Positions 44,423-56,129 of a stretch of DNA of 64,000 bases are shown one piece after another (the first letter of the stretch is position 1; each line of letters opens with the position of its first letter). Position numbers and translations under genes: made by a program. Below the pieces are notes generated by a model, which saw only the letters and a program-made list of their open reading frames with translations, ran no database searches and was not told where the DNA came from. This DNA comes from Scleromitrula shiraiana. Lineage: Eukaryota > Ascomycota > Leotiomycetes > Helotiales > Sclerotiniaceae. The DNA is taken from assembly GCA_028455995.1 (NCBI GenBank), contig JABELC010000001.1, forward strand, positions 4,638,501 through 4,702,500, given 5' to 3'.

Positions 44423-46904
44423 TTAAACGAATATTTTCACGAAAATCCACATACAAATCCATAAGCCCCAAAGTCTGAAAACCCCAATATTGAACTTCCC
44501 AGACCCAGACCCAGAAGAAGAAGAAGAACCCGCCCCCGCCGTCGCCGTCTCCGTCTCCGTCATCGTAACACCCACCGTCGTGGTCCTCAGCCCCACGCCC
44601 CCCGTCCCAAAACTAACAATTTCCGTCTGCCCATTCCCATCCGTAAACGTATGACTCGTAGGACTCGCCTCCGCTCCAATCGTGAATGTCGTCCCATCAA
44701 AAATCGCCAGCGTGGAGCCGATTTCGGAAAACGTGAGGCCGTTTGCGGTGATTGTTCGGATTGCCGCGGAACTGGAAGTGGAAGTGGGAAGGGGAAGGGG
44801 AATGAGAGGATATGAGAGTGTGGAACCGCTGATTATTAGGCCGTTTGATGCTGCGGTTATGGGTTGGCCGTTTATAACTGCGACTGTGGATTTTGTAACA
44901 CTGGGTCCGATCGTGAATGAAGAGCCTGAAATTCGGATAATAGAGGGGCCGATTTCGGTTAGGGTAAGTCCGCCCGCGATACCGATTTGGACATTTGAAG
45001 ATGATTTCGAAGGGGCGGATAATGATGTTCCGGCGAAGTTTATCCCGCTGGGCCCGATGGTTATGGTTTCGCCGTTGAAAGTTGCGGTTTGGGGGACTGG
45101 TTTGTAGGTGTATGATGAGGAGCCGATATATACGATTGAGTTACCGATACTGATGGGTTGGGCACCGATAACTAGGATATTGGTGGATGTAGATATTGGT
45201 AGTGGGGCAACGGTGGTATGTGCCATGCCTATTCCGTTTGGACCGAGTGATATTGTTTTTTGATTTACTGTGATTGTTTTTGCGGGTGCGCCAGATCCAA
45301 TTTGATAGGTCGTTCCGGAGATGACGGCGATGGATTGGCCTAGTTGTATTGGGATGTTGGCGATGGTTGTTGGGGTGGCTACGAAGATTCCTGCACCTCC
45401 ATTTGAACCTTCATCATTTGAGCCACTCCCTCCATTTGAGCCACTCCCTCCATTTGAACCACTCCCTCCATTTGAACCACCCCCTCCATTTGAACCACCC
45501 CCTCCATTTGAACCACTTCCTCCATTTGAACCACTCCCTCCATTTGAACCACTTCCTCCATTTGAACCACTCCCTCCATTTGAGCCTCCTCCGGAACCTC
45601 CTCCTGAGCCTCCACCCGTCCCGCTTCCTCCCCCATTAGCTCCCACCGTAGGAACTGCGAGAACTGTTCCAGGACCAATAACTTGAGATGGATTCACAGT
45701 AAATATATGTCCCTTCTGAGTGATAATTTCCGGAGAATTTCTATTGCCATTTATGGTCTGTCCATTGATGATTACTTGATTTGGCGAGATGATGATTGTA
45801 ACGCCTTCAACCACTACTGTTTTTGTTGTAACGACGTTTGAATTTCCATCACCATTCCCATTTGAACCACTTTCTGAATTTCCAGAATTATCAGAGTTCC
45901 CTGAGCCATTTTGCGTTTGAGTCAGTGGTCGTTTCGTCGTTTTTGGTGTTCCTATTGGTTCCGGCGTCGTTGTTTTGTGTGTATCTTTTGTAAAAGCAGG
46001 AAAAGTAGGTGGAGTATTTGAAGCATAAACCACTACTGGATTCTTGCTAGTAATGAGAACAGTTGTAGGTTGCGGTTTATATATCGGAGATTGGGAAAAG
46101 CCGGATCCTAAGAGATTGTCCGAGGTATCATCATTGCAATAGTTTGGAGGGGTAAACTCTGGTATGGGGCTATATGTCGTATTACTATTAAGTGTGACTG
46201 TTGTTTTGTTAGGTACAAGCACATATACAGTACTCGCTACGGATGCATTACGTGCAATGCAACTTGTTGTTGGTTTGTTATTGTGAGGAACCGTAAAGAT
46301 GTTAAATCCATCGTCAGGATCATCGTAAGGAACATCGTCAGCATCAAAAGTCTGATATCCGTCTCCATCTCCATTATCATCTTCAGAAGCATCCGGGGTG
46401 TCATCTCCACTGGGATTGGAAGTCGTACTGTTGAGTGTTTGATTGGCAGCAACAGAAGAACTGAAATTCAATGATGATATAGCGGTTGAACTAGGATTAA
46501 AAGATGGTACAGAGGTGATCAAATCTGGCCATGGAGATGCTGCTATGACTTGAACTGTCGATATAACAACAGAAGTCACACTACTAACATTACTCGCCCA
46601 TGACGTTGTTGAGGTCAGCGCTGATGGCGATAACACCTCTTGAAAATCAGAAGTTGAGGATAGACATGTCGATGTGTAATTAGTCCACAAACCAGTAGCT
46701 CCCAAAGTTGGTAGCTGGGATGCCGATGATGGTAAGAAACGTGTTGATGACCTGGTAGAATTCAGGAACGATTTAAATTTATTCCCTTCTAATAATTAGT
46801 ACTATTCCTATCCTATAATGATTAATGATCATACTTATAGCAATTACAGTAAAACAATGATATAGAATGATGGTCCATATTAAGGCTCGTCGGCACTGTA
46901 GCAT
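44423..46904 (-). CDS. Secreted, probably GPI-anchored Ser/Thr/Gly-rich wall protein with internal repeats
   Basis: Two exons: 46835..46904 and 44423..46788, 2436 nt, 811 aa. The first exon gives a signal peptide (MLQCRRALIWTIILYHCF). It joins in phase across a 46-nt intron with a CTAAT branch site, which supplies the otherwise missing ATG. The body is Ser/Thr/Asn-rich with many N-x-S/T sites. Residues about 420-487 are a Gly/Ser/Asn array (GGSGSN units) encoded by an 18-nt minisatellite. After it come repeated strand-like modules of about 50 residues (GTTYQIGSGAPAKTITVNQ, SSYTYKPVPQTATFNGETI, SSFTIGPSV..TVAVINGQPI). The C-terminus SGSGSG..VFRLWGLWICMWIF fits a GPI-attachment signal. Role is probably surface or wall. 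No enzyme domain seen. Confidence 0.75.
45406..45592. repeat. 18-nt coding minisatellite, about ten copies
   Basis: Plus-strand unit close to ccatttgaaccactccct, with third-position changes (gag/gaa, cccc/ctcc/ttcc). On the coding minus strand it encodes GGSGSN or GGGGSN. Copy number is a multiple of three nucleotides, so it can change without a frameshift. Confidence 0.95.
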
Positions 46905-49258
46905 TTTCGGATCGCATAGACGCGATCAAACAGCCTCGAGCAGGCCAATGAAGAATTGGCAAACAATTATGCCAAGATAAAGATTATATGAAACATAGAA
47001 AATGTCGAAAAGCCGGACCGAAGTTAAAGAAAGACGAGCATGAAGAAATGAAGGAAGGGAAGTATGCTCTGAATTGAGTGAAAGAGGGCAGTTAAAAAAT
47101 TTGAATAGTAACCTTTTCCCCACGACAATATCTATTGCTTGGGTCCATTTTCATGTCGAAGAATTTCGTTCTCTCCACTGGAAAGATAAAATGATGCTTT
47201 TGACTTTTTGCCTTCCTGCAACTAAGCAAAGAGGGCCGGGATTTCTCATCAATAAGGAGCCGAGAATCCAAGTTTATAGTTGGCTTAGTACTGTACTACC
47301 GCCCCAAAAAGTGATCATCGATCTTGACTACCAGGAAATGTTAGATTTGACCGCATCTTAACTTCTTAGTTGCGGTACATAATTCAAATACCGATAACTA
47401 AAGATTTGAAGATTGGTATATCTTGGGGAAAGGAGGGGTATAAAATAATGTAGTATAATCCAAATTTAAATCCATCTCAATGGATTACCGATGGTATAAA
47501 GATAATCGGTCCAAAATATATCATCAAATCATGAAAATTAAAAGGATTCAAAGGCGGAGTGCGGACCTGCAGACGATTGTGAGATCGCCATAAAGCGTCG
47601 TGTTAGCTCAACCACAACTATTGAAATACGAATAGTTAGGAACTAATCAATCATAGCCTCCCACCGGAAAACAATTTAGTGCAAAAGCTGCGTATTGACT
47701 CGAAACTCAATAGACCAGACCAATCTATATATAGTATAAACTGTAGTTCTTGAGTGGAAATGTAATTTCTGCATCAAAGGCTGTGGCGATACAATATATT
47801 TTCCATGTGAGAATCTCTCCACATGACGATGAAACTTTCTCGTTGTGGGAAGAATTCAATAAATTCAACATGAATGCGGCTTTTGACACTAGTCTGCTCG
47901 ATACATTCATTTCTGCTTCTATGGCCGTTATCACCTGATTGTAATTCTCGATATAAAATTTAGAACAATGTTAGGAGCGTACGCTTGAAGGAATCAATGT
48001 ATTGTAATTGTAGAAGTTTCGGAATATTGTCATTGTTGTCGTTGTTGTCGTTGTTGTCGTTGTTGTCGTTGTTGTCGTTATTGAAATTTAATTGGGGATG
48101 ATATTCTATCCATGGCTGCTTTATATCAGTTCAGCGCCGCTTTAAGATCTAACTTTAGGTCTAAAATTTAGAACCGGATCAACAACAACCAAGTTAGGTA
48201 CAGCTTGAGTAGGTAGTAGGTAGTAGACAGTATGTGCTCAGAGTCTCCAACGTCTACTGGCTTCAAAATACTAATCAATTGGCGCTGCATTGTTGATCTG
48301 CTAGAATAATAACTAAGTGGTTCTTAATGGATCTATAAGACTGTAACTAGTTTTAATGTCCATTGGGGATTTGGGACGAAGGATGAATATTTTCCCTTTC
48401 CCTTTCTCTTTATATTTATCTTTACAAAAGAAACTACGGAGATATGTACATATCAGGATAATATCATATACAAGACTTCCGAGATTTGCTATAGTATTTG
48501 GTAATTCTTTTAAAGGTTAAGGTATTGAGAAGTACCATCAAACCAAACGTGAACAGTAAGTACAAAATCGGGTATCGGTACCTTGCTGGCTTGATTGACC
48601 TTCATCTTGAAAAATTGGCATATGGAAGCATCAAAAACCTTTTCCAAGTATATCCTCTCTACCCATATGACACTTTTTCTTATAGAGCGTACTATAATTA
48701 TGTAATTCTGTATGTAATTCTGTATGTAATTCTGTATGGTTGAGTTGAACCTTTCCAACTACCAACTTTCAATTCCTCTCTACCATTTTTTTTTGTTTAC
48801 ATATCCTAACCAAGCTTCATATTGACAAACATTTATTTGCATTGTTTACATCTCATCTCGTTGCCACTGTACTAACTACCAATATACAAATCACCACCAC
48901 TTCAACTTCAACCTTACCTATCGGCGGCATTGAATAACAAGGCTGTGTTTTTTATGTTAGAATTCCTTCCAAGACTCTCTCTTATTAAACTAACTATGTA
49001 AGTACTATACTTTAACCCCCACACTTATTATTACTTACCTCATACTATGATTCTCCGCTCCGATCTTCTCCATACTAATACAGATTTTCTCTCTAGTTGC
49101 AATTGCCTCTTGGATTTACATTACTATACTTGCTTGCAGCACTAGGTTCATGTCATAAAAGATCAAACTTCCCGAACAACGCGCATCACGTCTGGCAGTT
49201 TACCATTTCAATAATAATCTGCCATAGAAGATATCTTGAATTGGTTCGGCTCATCGCC
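46905..49258. other. Long divergent spacer, no supported gene
   Basis: 2.35 kb between divergent starts of the wall-protein and pseudo-protease genes. Contains a 9-nt GTTGTTGTC array at about 48026..48080, a GTAATTCTGTAT triplicate near 48700..48735 and AT-rich sequence. ORFs 47074..47361 and 47750..47938 have no motif, signal peptide or intron logic. Confidence 0.6.
48026..48080. repeat. 9-nt tandem repeat GTTGTTGTC, about six copies
   Basis: Near-perfect array in the divergent spacer, noncoding. Confidence 0.92.
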
Positions 49259-52147
49259 ATGATGTTCTTGATAGGGCGGAAGTTCTTGGTTTCCTCGTGG
49301 CTAGTATTTGCAGTGGTCAATGGCAGTTCCACTCCCACTGCTCTAAACCTCTCGCCTTCTACAGAATGGTTTGAAACCTTATTCCTTTTGTACAAAAATG
49401 ATGTTCTAATACGATTGTAGGTATGGAGATGACGGCACATGGTCTGCCGTTTCTATTCGTTTAGGCACTCCACAACAATGGGTGGATGTTCTTGTAAGCA
49501 CTGCCGCCGCAGAAGTATGGGCAGTGGGAATTGGAGGGTGCAACCCCAACGGTATGTTTTCTTCTTCTCCTTGTTCTTTGTTTTTTTGTGATCTCGGTGT
49601 TGCATGCTTAATTGGGTTTTTGATCCAAAGTTCAGATGTTTCAAGGAGAGTTTTGGTTCACTTACGTTTTTTGCACATGATGACTATGTGGATTTCAAGA
49701 TGTCCTGTTTCAAACTAGCTCGAATATTCAACTTGCATATTTGATCACGTCAAGTGTTTCTTCTTTATATGCTGACAACTTTTCTATAGACACTACCTGT
49801 TCTCGTGAAAGAGGTTATATATTCAATCAATCTCAATCCTCGACTTGGAAAACCCTAGGACTATTTCAACTAGGTTTGGATACTGAACTGGGATATGATG
49901 GAGGTGCCGACTACGGACTGGATGTGGTTAATTTTGGAACCAGTGGTATCGAAATCCCAAACGCAACCGTGGGGGCCCTCAATACTACCACTCGCTGGAT
50001 GGGACTATTTGGTTTAGGAATAATCCCAGCAAGCTTTAATGGAACTGATGTTCTTAGTCCCATCAGTAACCTCGTCGAGGTTATAGGGGCAATTCCTAGT
50101 CATTCGTATGGATACACTGCTGGTGCAATTTATCGTAAGTTCCGACTCTAGGTGCTAGTTCTTGGTCCATTACTAATTCCACAAAGAACAAAAGGGTGAG
50201 CCTGTATCAGTGACTTTAGGCGGATATGACGCAAGCAGATTTGTGCCACATAATATATCGTTCGAATTAAATCCAATCTCTCAGCCGGAGGTCTTTCTTG
50301 ACTCAATTTCAGTTGTATCAAATACTGGATCAAGAGTACCCATAGAACTTTGTTCAAGTTCTGATCGAATATTAGCCACCATCGACAGTTCAACACCTTA
50401 CTTGTGGCTTCCACCCTCGGTTTGCAATCGGTTTGCTGATGCACTTGGACTCACGTATAATGATACCTTGAATCTATATACTTTCGACGGAAACGCCACT
50501 CAGCGTAACAATCTTTCCTCGTCTGAAACAACTTTCACATTCCAATTATCCGATTTAGCCTCATCCAATGACCTTGTCAATATCACTCTGCCATATGCAG
50601 CATTTGACCTTCAATTAACTTATCCGTTCATTAATGGCACATCATATGGCAGTGCTGAAGCTTCTAAATATTACTTTCCTTTAGCGCAAGCAAGCAACGA
50701 AAATCAATACACCATTGGAAGAGCTTTTCTACAGGAAGCCTACCTTATCACTGATTACGAACGAAACAACTTCTCCATCCACCAAGCAGTTCATATAGCT
50801 GATCCATTATATAATACGAGTATCGTTTCTATCCCTCCATCTCCAAATTCTTCATACACAGCTGGACCATCTACCAAGTTTGGAGCCGGCACATCCATGA
50901 ATTCTCTATCATCTGGAGCTATCGCAGGTGTTGTCATTGGTACAATCGGATTGATAACTCTCATCGGTCTAGGCATTTGGTACTGGCGTCATAGAAAATC
51001 AATTCGAAATAAAAGTAACGCTCAATTCTCAAAAGATGACGACAAAAAATATATATCTTCAGAACACAGCACGGCAACCGATACCCAATCTCACCTGCTA
51101 CCAGCTACAGAAGTAATTGGCGATATAACTCAGCCTAGGGAAATTGCCGGCGATACCCACCAACCCACCGAAGTCATCGGCGACATCAGCCATCCGATCG
51201 AAGTAAACGCAGATCCAACACTCGATCGATGTGAACTTCTCGCTGAACTACCAGCCGAATTACCCGCCGACTCAACCTTCACAAATTTATCTGGAAGCAC
51301 AGCAAGGGGAACCTCAGAACGACAACACGATTTCCCCATAAATCGTCCCGGCATAACATTCCGCCGCCAAAGTCTCCCCGAAGACGAATACCCCCCCGAC
51401 ACAAAAACCGAAATCGATCCCACTACCAACCCACATACGCCTCACCGTCCCGTCACACCCGTTAGTCCCCTAACAGCTACAGCCGGTACATTCACCAGTC
51501 TCCAAGTCTCGCCGATAAGTTCACGATTTACGCTTCCGCACCGCTCGGACGAAAATTTAAATCTTGAGGTTCCGCCCCCGCAGTACGCACCGGTTGATAA
51601 TGGACATCTCTCGCCATCGCATTTTCCACGGCTTTATCCGGAGTCGGCGAGGATTCCTCCGAGGTTTATTCCTAGGAGTGATGGTGCGGGAGGGAGATTG
51701 GAGGATGAGAATGGGAATGGGAATGGGAATGGGAGTGGGGTGGTGGATACGTATGATGAGGGGGATAGTACGTGGGGGAGTAATTTTACGGAGGATGAGA
51801 GGGTGGCGATGGAGATGGTCGGGGCTGGGGCTGGGGATGAAAGGGGCCTAGATGGCACGTCTCCGTTTTCAGCGATGGAAATAGAAAGGAGGAGGAGGGC
51901 TGCAGCGGACAGGTTTAGAGCGGAGGAAATGAGGGGGATTAGGGAGATTATGGTTGAAAGAAGAGAAGGAGGAGGAGAGGAAGGGGCAGAGGATCGAGAA
52001 CGAGAACGAGAACGAGAACAAGAAAGGAGAGAAGAGCAGGGAGAAAATTCCTCAAATGTTCATTTTGACGAGGGGGATCTGGTTCATGTGCCTCAGCCTC
52101 CTGAGAGAAGATATAGTTGGGAACGGGATGGAGATACGTTGATTTGA
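49259..52147 (+). CDS. Membrane-anchored pepsin-fold protein lacking the first catalytic Asp
   Basis: Four exons: 49259..49368, 49421..49551, 49790..50134 and 50187..52147, 2547 nt, 848 aa. Signal peptide MMFLIGRKFLVSSWLVFAVV. The pepsin-like (A1) fold is visible in YGDDGTWSAVSIRLGTPQQW, CSRERGYIFNQSQSSTW, GLFGLGIIP and TIGRAFLQEAYLITDYERNN. The first active-site triad should be DTG, but the aligned residues are S63-T64-A65 (VLVSTAAAEVW). The second site keeps Asp (D262-S-S). A transmembrane helix (about 439-462) precedes a basic stop and a 386-residue tail. The tail has three copies of an E-(V/I)-(I/A)-GD-(I/T) motif, Pro-rich stretches and a Glu/Arg coiled end. So this is probably a non-peptidase binding or sensing protein. 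Similar acid-protease-like proteins are known in filamentous fungi. Ligand unknown. Confidence 0.8.
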
Positions 52148-53227
52148 GGCTATGCGTTCTTTTGTTTTCACTTTACTTTGTTTTGTTTGACTGCACGTTA
52201 TGGATCAACAGAACAGCAGGTGTTTTGTTTCCGAGATGGAAGATTGGGTTTATACGTTTGTTATTTTTCTGTTTTATTTTTTTACTTTTGTTTTGGAGGG
52301 CATGGGTATAATCTGGATGGATGCTCACGCATGGAAATGGTGTTTAGAAGGCATGCATGTGACACAGTTGTATGGATTCACTGCGGAATTAGCGTTGGCG
52401 TTTGATATCATGCTCGTTGTTTAAGGATGGAAAAAATGAGAAGAATGCTAAGATTAGGTATATTTGGCTGGGTTTGTTTACACGTTCGACTCGGATACAG
52501 GTGCGGATACAGCATGGAAGATATAGCACAGCAGATGGAGAGATAGATAGATGGATGGATGGATGGATAGGGATTTTTGTATTGTATGAATACAACAGGA
52601 TATATATGACACAGTAGGAGAGAAGTTTTGGGGGAGAGGATGGGAGATAGAGATAGATACTGTAGATAGAAATATATTTTTATCTCCCTAAGTATTTACC
52701 CGAATGTTCCCAAAACATCATCACATACAACACAAATACCATACTACAAGAATACAACTCCTCAACCCATCAACTCAAAAACCTACAGAAATTTACAGTT
52801 CAAGGTTCAACATATCTATTATCCTCCCCGGCCACTTACTCTCCATTACAGTTTCAAAGAATATTCAACTCCCACACTTATGTCGTGTTCACCCCCATCA
52901 AATCGTTCCCGCATACACTTCACAACCTACTAGCATAGCACATCGCTTCGTGTCTGTGTATCCCCCGGGGGGCTTTCGATCACAAGACTAAATAAGTGCA
53001 GACTACAATGGACAGTTCACCTACCTACCTACCTACCAGATATTTCCTCTTCAGATGATATCCAATTCCAACGTTTTGATTGTTAAATGGAGTGAGTATC
53101 AAGGACTTGATTTCTTGGCCGACGTATTTCTTTCTTCCTAGATTCTAGTTGGATTTTTGTTTCTTGTTTCTTATTTCTTGTTTCTTATTTTGGGATTTGT
53201 TTTCTTTATTCTCTTGATCGGGTATTG

Positions 53228-53293
53228 ATGAATGAATGAATGAATGAATGAATGAATGAATGAATGAATGAATGAATGAATGAATGAATGAAT
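53228..53293. repeat. GAAT tetranucleotide microsatellite, about 16 copies
   Basis: Perfect array of gaat/tgaa. It lies 110 nt before the small ORF at 53402. Confidence 0.97.
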
Positions 53294-53401
53294 ACTAGTA
53301 AAGAGACATATATTCAAGATTTTTGTCACTGCCACTGCCACTGCCACCACCAGATTAATATCATATACGCACTAAATACAAACAAGACAAATCATTTAGA
53401 A

Positions 53402-53785
53402 ATGCCATATTCCCATTTGAGAAGGCATTCGTGGCAAAGCGAGGTAAGCTTCTCATCTCTTTACAAACCACCAAATCAAAAAATGACAAACACCCATCCC
53501 AACCCATCCTACCCATCCTATCCCAATCCACCAATCCCTCAAAAGCCTCACTCACCTACACACCAATACCATAGATCCCCCCCCAACCCCCCAACCCCCA
53601 CATTCCACAACGTCATACCGAGTAAAAGTACTCCCCAACCCCGCATTGAAAAATCCGCCATCAAAGAATCATATTATCCAATCAGCGATCCCCATCGAGC
53701 TGCGAATGCTACACGACACGACGCTAAGGCGGCTGAGCAGCGAGCATGGCGCAGGCGTTTTGGTGGCTGTCATGATTATTATTAA
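53402..53785 (+). CDS. Possible small hypothetical protein
   Basis: 127-codon ORF from the ATG of MPYSHLRRHSWQSEV. The middle is Pro/Asn/Ser low complexity. The end (SAIKESYYPISDPHRAANAT, then Ala/Arg-rich) is less repetitive and more protein-like. A GTAAGC donor at about 53441 could mean the real transcript is spliced. No domain known to me. It could equally be chance. Confidence 0.3.
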   Translation: MPYSHLRRHSWQSEVSFSSLYKPPNQKMTNTHPNPSYPSYPNPPIPQKPHSPTHQYHRSPPNPPTPTFHNVIPSKSTPQPRIEKSAIKESYYPISDPHRAANATRHDAKAAEQRAWRRRFGGCHDYY

Positions 53786-54519
53786 CTGGGAAATATAGTA
53801 ATGTGTTGGATGGTTGGATGGATGGATGGATTTGAATCTCTTGGTTTGGTTTGGTTTTATTGGATTGGATTTGATTGGATTTGATTTGATTGGGAGAGCT
53901 ACTGATCAAAGAGATGGGATTCATCATTATAGTTATAGTGTGCGATGTTTGAAATATTGTGACAAGTGGTATGACACAACATGATGTATATGATATATAT
54001 GATATAAGATTTAAATAGAAATAAATAAACTGGGAATTCAAGAAAGTTGTAAGGGAAAAGCAAGATATCTATATCTATATCTATATCTTATCTTATGTAT
54101 AAGTTTATGTATAAATTTATGTATAAGAAGTTGAATGAATGACTTGACTTCTTTTCGTCTTGGCTCTTTTTATATAATCTCCATGTTTATGCTTCCTATA
54201 CTGCATGGATAATATTTATATTGGGGATCATCTACTACGCTGCTTTTGCATGAGGTAGTTATCGTGATCTTGACATCGAAATACATACATAGATACATAC
54301 CCACATACGTGGTACTCTCATAAATCGAAGAAGCTTATTGACTACAGTATTACGAAACACTACTGTACCCATCCGGATATCGAATAAGGCAGGAACCGAG
54401 AAGAAAAAAAAGGAAGATATTGTATTTATCCACTACCGACTGGTATATGCATAGGATTTAAAAATCTCATGCAGTTGTATTAACTAGAAGACGAATATCA
54501 ACTAAGCAGGAGAACTAAA

Positions 54520-55340
54520 ATGGCATCGCCAAAAGCTCAAGGTACACCCCACCTCACCTCACCTCACCCCACCCCACCCCTCCCCTCTTCCCCTTCCAAC
54601 CCAAACTAACACCCCCCTCTCACAGAAAACCGCACACCCTCCCCCCTCTCCCCGTCCTCCTCCCCCTCCCCCTCTCCACCCCCCACATCCACATCCACCA
54701 CGGACCCATTCGCATCCCAACGCACCACCGACCGCAATTCCTCCCACTTCGCGCCAACACACCAACACCAACACCAACACCAATACCAACAACACCATAA
54801 CAACCATACACAACAATCACACTCTCAATCCGATCACGATAACAATAATGATATAGATCCGCACTCACCATCTACGTCGCCTACGACGGGGATGGGAACT
54901 GCTCATGTTCAGTTTGGGTTGAATGGAGGACCGCAGATGGATCGCCGGTTGAGTTCTGATGAGTGGGGTATGTCACATCCTCTATCCCTTCCCCATCCCC
55001 ATCTCACATCTCCCCCCAAGCCAAGAAACTAACCCACCCTTCCCCACCAACAGATGCATCCAAAACGCCACCGTCCCGCTTCCAAAAACGCAAAGGATCC
55101 ATCTACGCGACCCCTAGTAGCCGCGACGGCCACGTCGACCGACACATTGACCGCGACGCGGGGTTTCATGCTGCGCATGCGGAGCGGGGGTATGATCGAA
55201 TTTTTCGGAGGGGGAGCGGGAGTGGGAGTAGTGGTGGGGGGGAGAAGAAGAGCGGGAGGAGGGGGAGTGGGAGTGGGAGTTGGGCGGGTTTGAAGAGTGT
55301 AGGGGGGGTGGGGTGGGATGGGGTGGTGGGGGATTTTTGA
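54520..55340 (+). CDS. Small conserved-looking disordered fungal protein
   Basis: Three exons: 54520..54541 (22 nt), 54626..54967 and 55054..55340, 651 nt, 216 aa. Start MASPKAQ joins to ENRTPSPLSPSS. The middle is Gln/His/Asn-rich (HQHQHQHQYQQHHNNH). The C-terminal part carries RFQKRKGSIYATPSSRDGHV followed by Asp/His/Arg-rich sequence. I recall this motif from uncharacterised Pezizomycotina proteins, but I cannot check it. A Gly/Ser/Arg low-complexity tail follows. Intron borders are canonical (GTACAC..CACAG, GTATGT..AACAG) and phases agree. Function unknown; the basic composition is compatible with a nuclear or RNA-associated role, which is only a guess. Confidence 0.65.
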
Positions 55341-56129
55341 TGTGTGGGATCTGGGGAGGGGGGGGGGATGGTGGGAAGGAAGGAAGGAAGGAAGGAAATG
55401 GTACATTTGCGTATACGGTATACGGTATACGAAGGGATGATATGATTGATATATAGTGAGGAAATGGGAGTATGAATGAATGATGGAATAGGTATAGGTA
55501 TAGGTATATAAGCATAAGCAAGCAATAAGATATAGCAAAATGAATCATATCAGATCAGATCAGAAGAGATCAGATGAGATCAGATCAGAAAACAATATGA
55601 ATATGAATATGAATATGAATGGATATTTCCGGATATGATATGAGAAGTCCAAGACGGAGAAAAACCCCAGGATCAAAAACAACAACAAGAAGAAGAAGAA
55701 TGGAAAAACCTAGCCAACCAGCTCAGCTCAGCAATTTTGAATGTATTTTTCTTTCTGATTTTCCACTTCCTTCTTTCCTTCCTTCCATCCATCCAGTCCA
55801 ATTCATTCCCATCCCTTCCATCACCCTCCCTTCCTATATTTATCAAAAACCTTTTTCGTACATAGGTACACACACAAACAAACAAACGCATGCATGAATG
55901 AATAAATCCATACCAGACAGCACAAAAAGTCTGATGGTCTCATGCTATGCAAATCCTTAAAACGCCTTTCCCTTATGCACGCACGCACGCACGCATGCAC
56001 TACTTATAACTTTGCCTCATTTGATCATTTCCCCAACTATGTCCAAACTCCCTAAGATATAATATTTGAATAGCTTTCTGCTTCTCCTTTCTTTCATTCC
56101 TTCCTCCGATGGATTGATGAATTAATTGA
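55341..56129. other. Convergent 3' spacer
   Basis: 790 nt between the stop of the disordered protein and the stop of SYF1. It has GGAA (55376..55398), GATCA and ATGAAT patches. ORFs on both strands are short and repeat-derived. Confidence 0.65.

Larger units (their letters stand above)
52148..54519. other. Spacer with GAAT microsatellite
   Basis: 2.4 kb. Contains the 3' UTR of the preceding gene, a GGAT patch (52545..52572), a GAAT array (53228..53293), and the weak ORF 53402..53785 listed separately. No other coding signal. Confidence 0.6.

Noticed and set aside
45321..45686. Plus-strand ORF rich in PPFEPL repeats
   Set aside because: It is the antisense of the GGSGSN minisatellite in the wall-protein gene; no other evidence.
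47074..47361. 95-codon plus-strand ORF upstream of the wall-protein gene
   Set aside because: No domain and no supporting promoter or intron evidence; AT-rich chance ORF likely.
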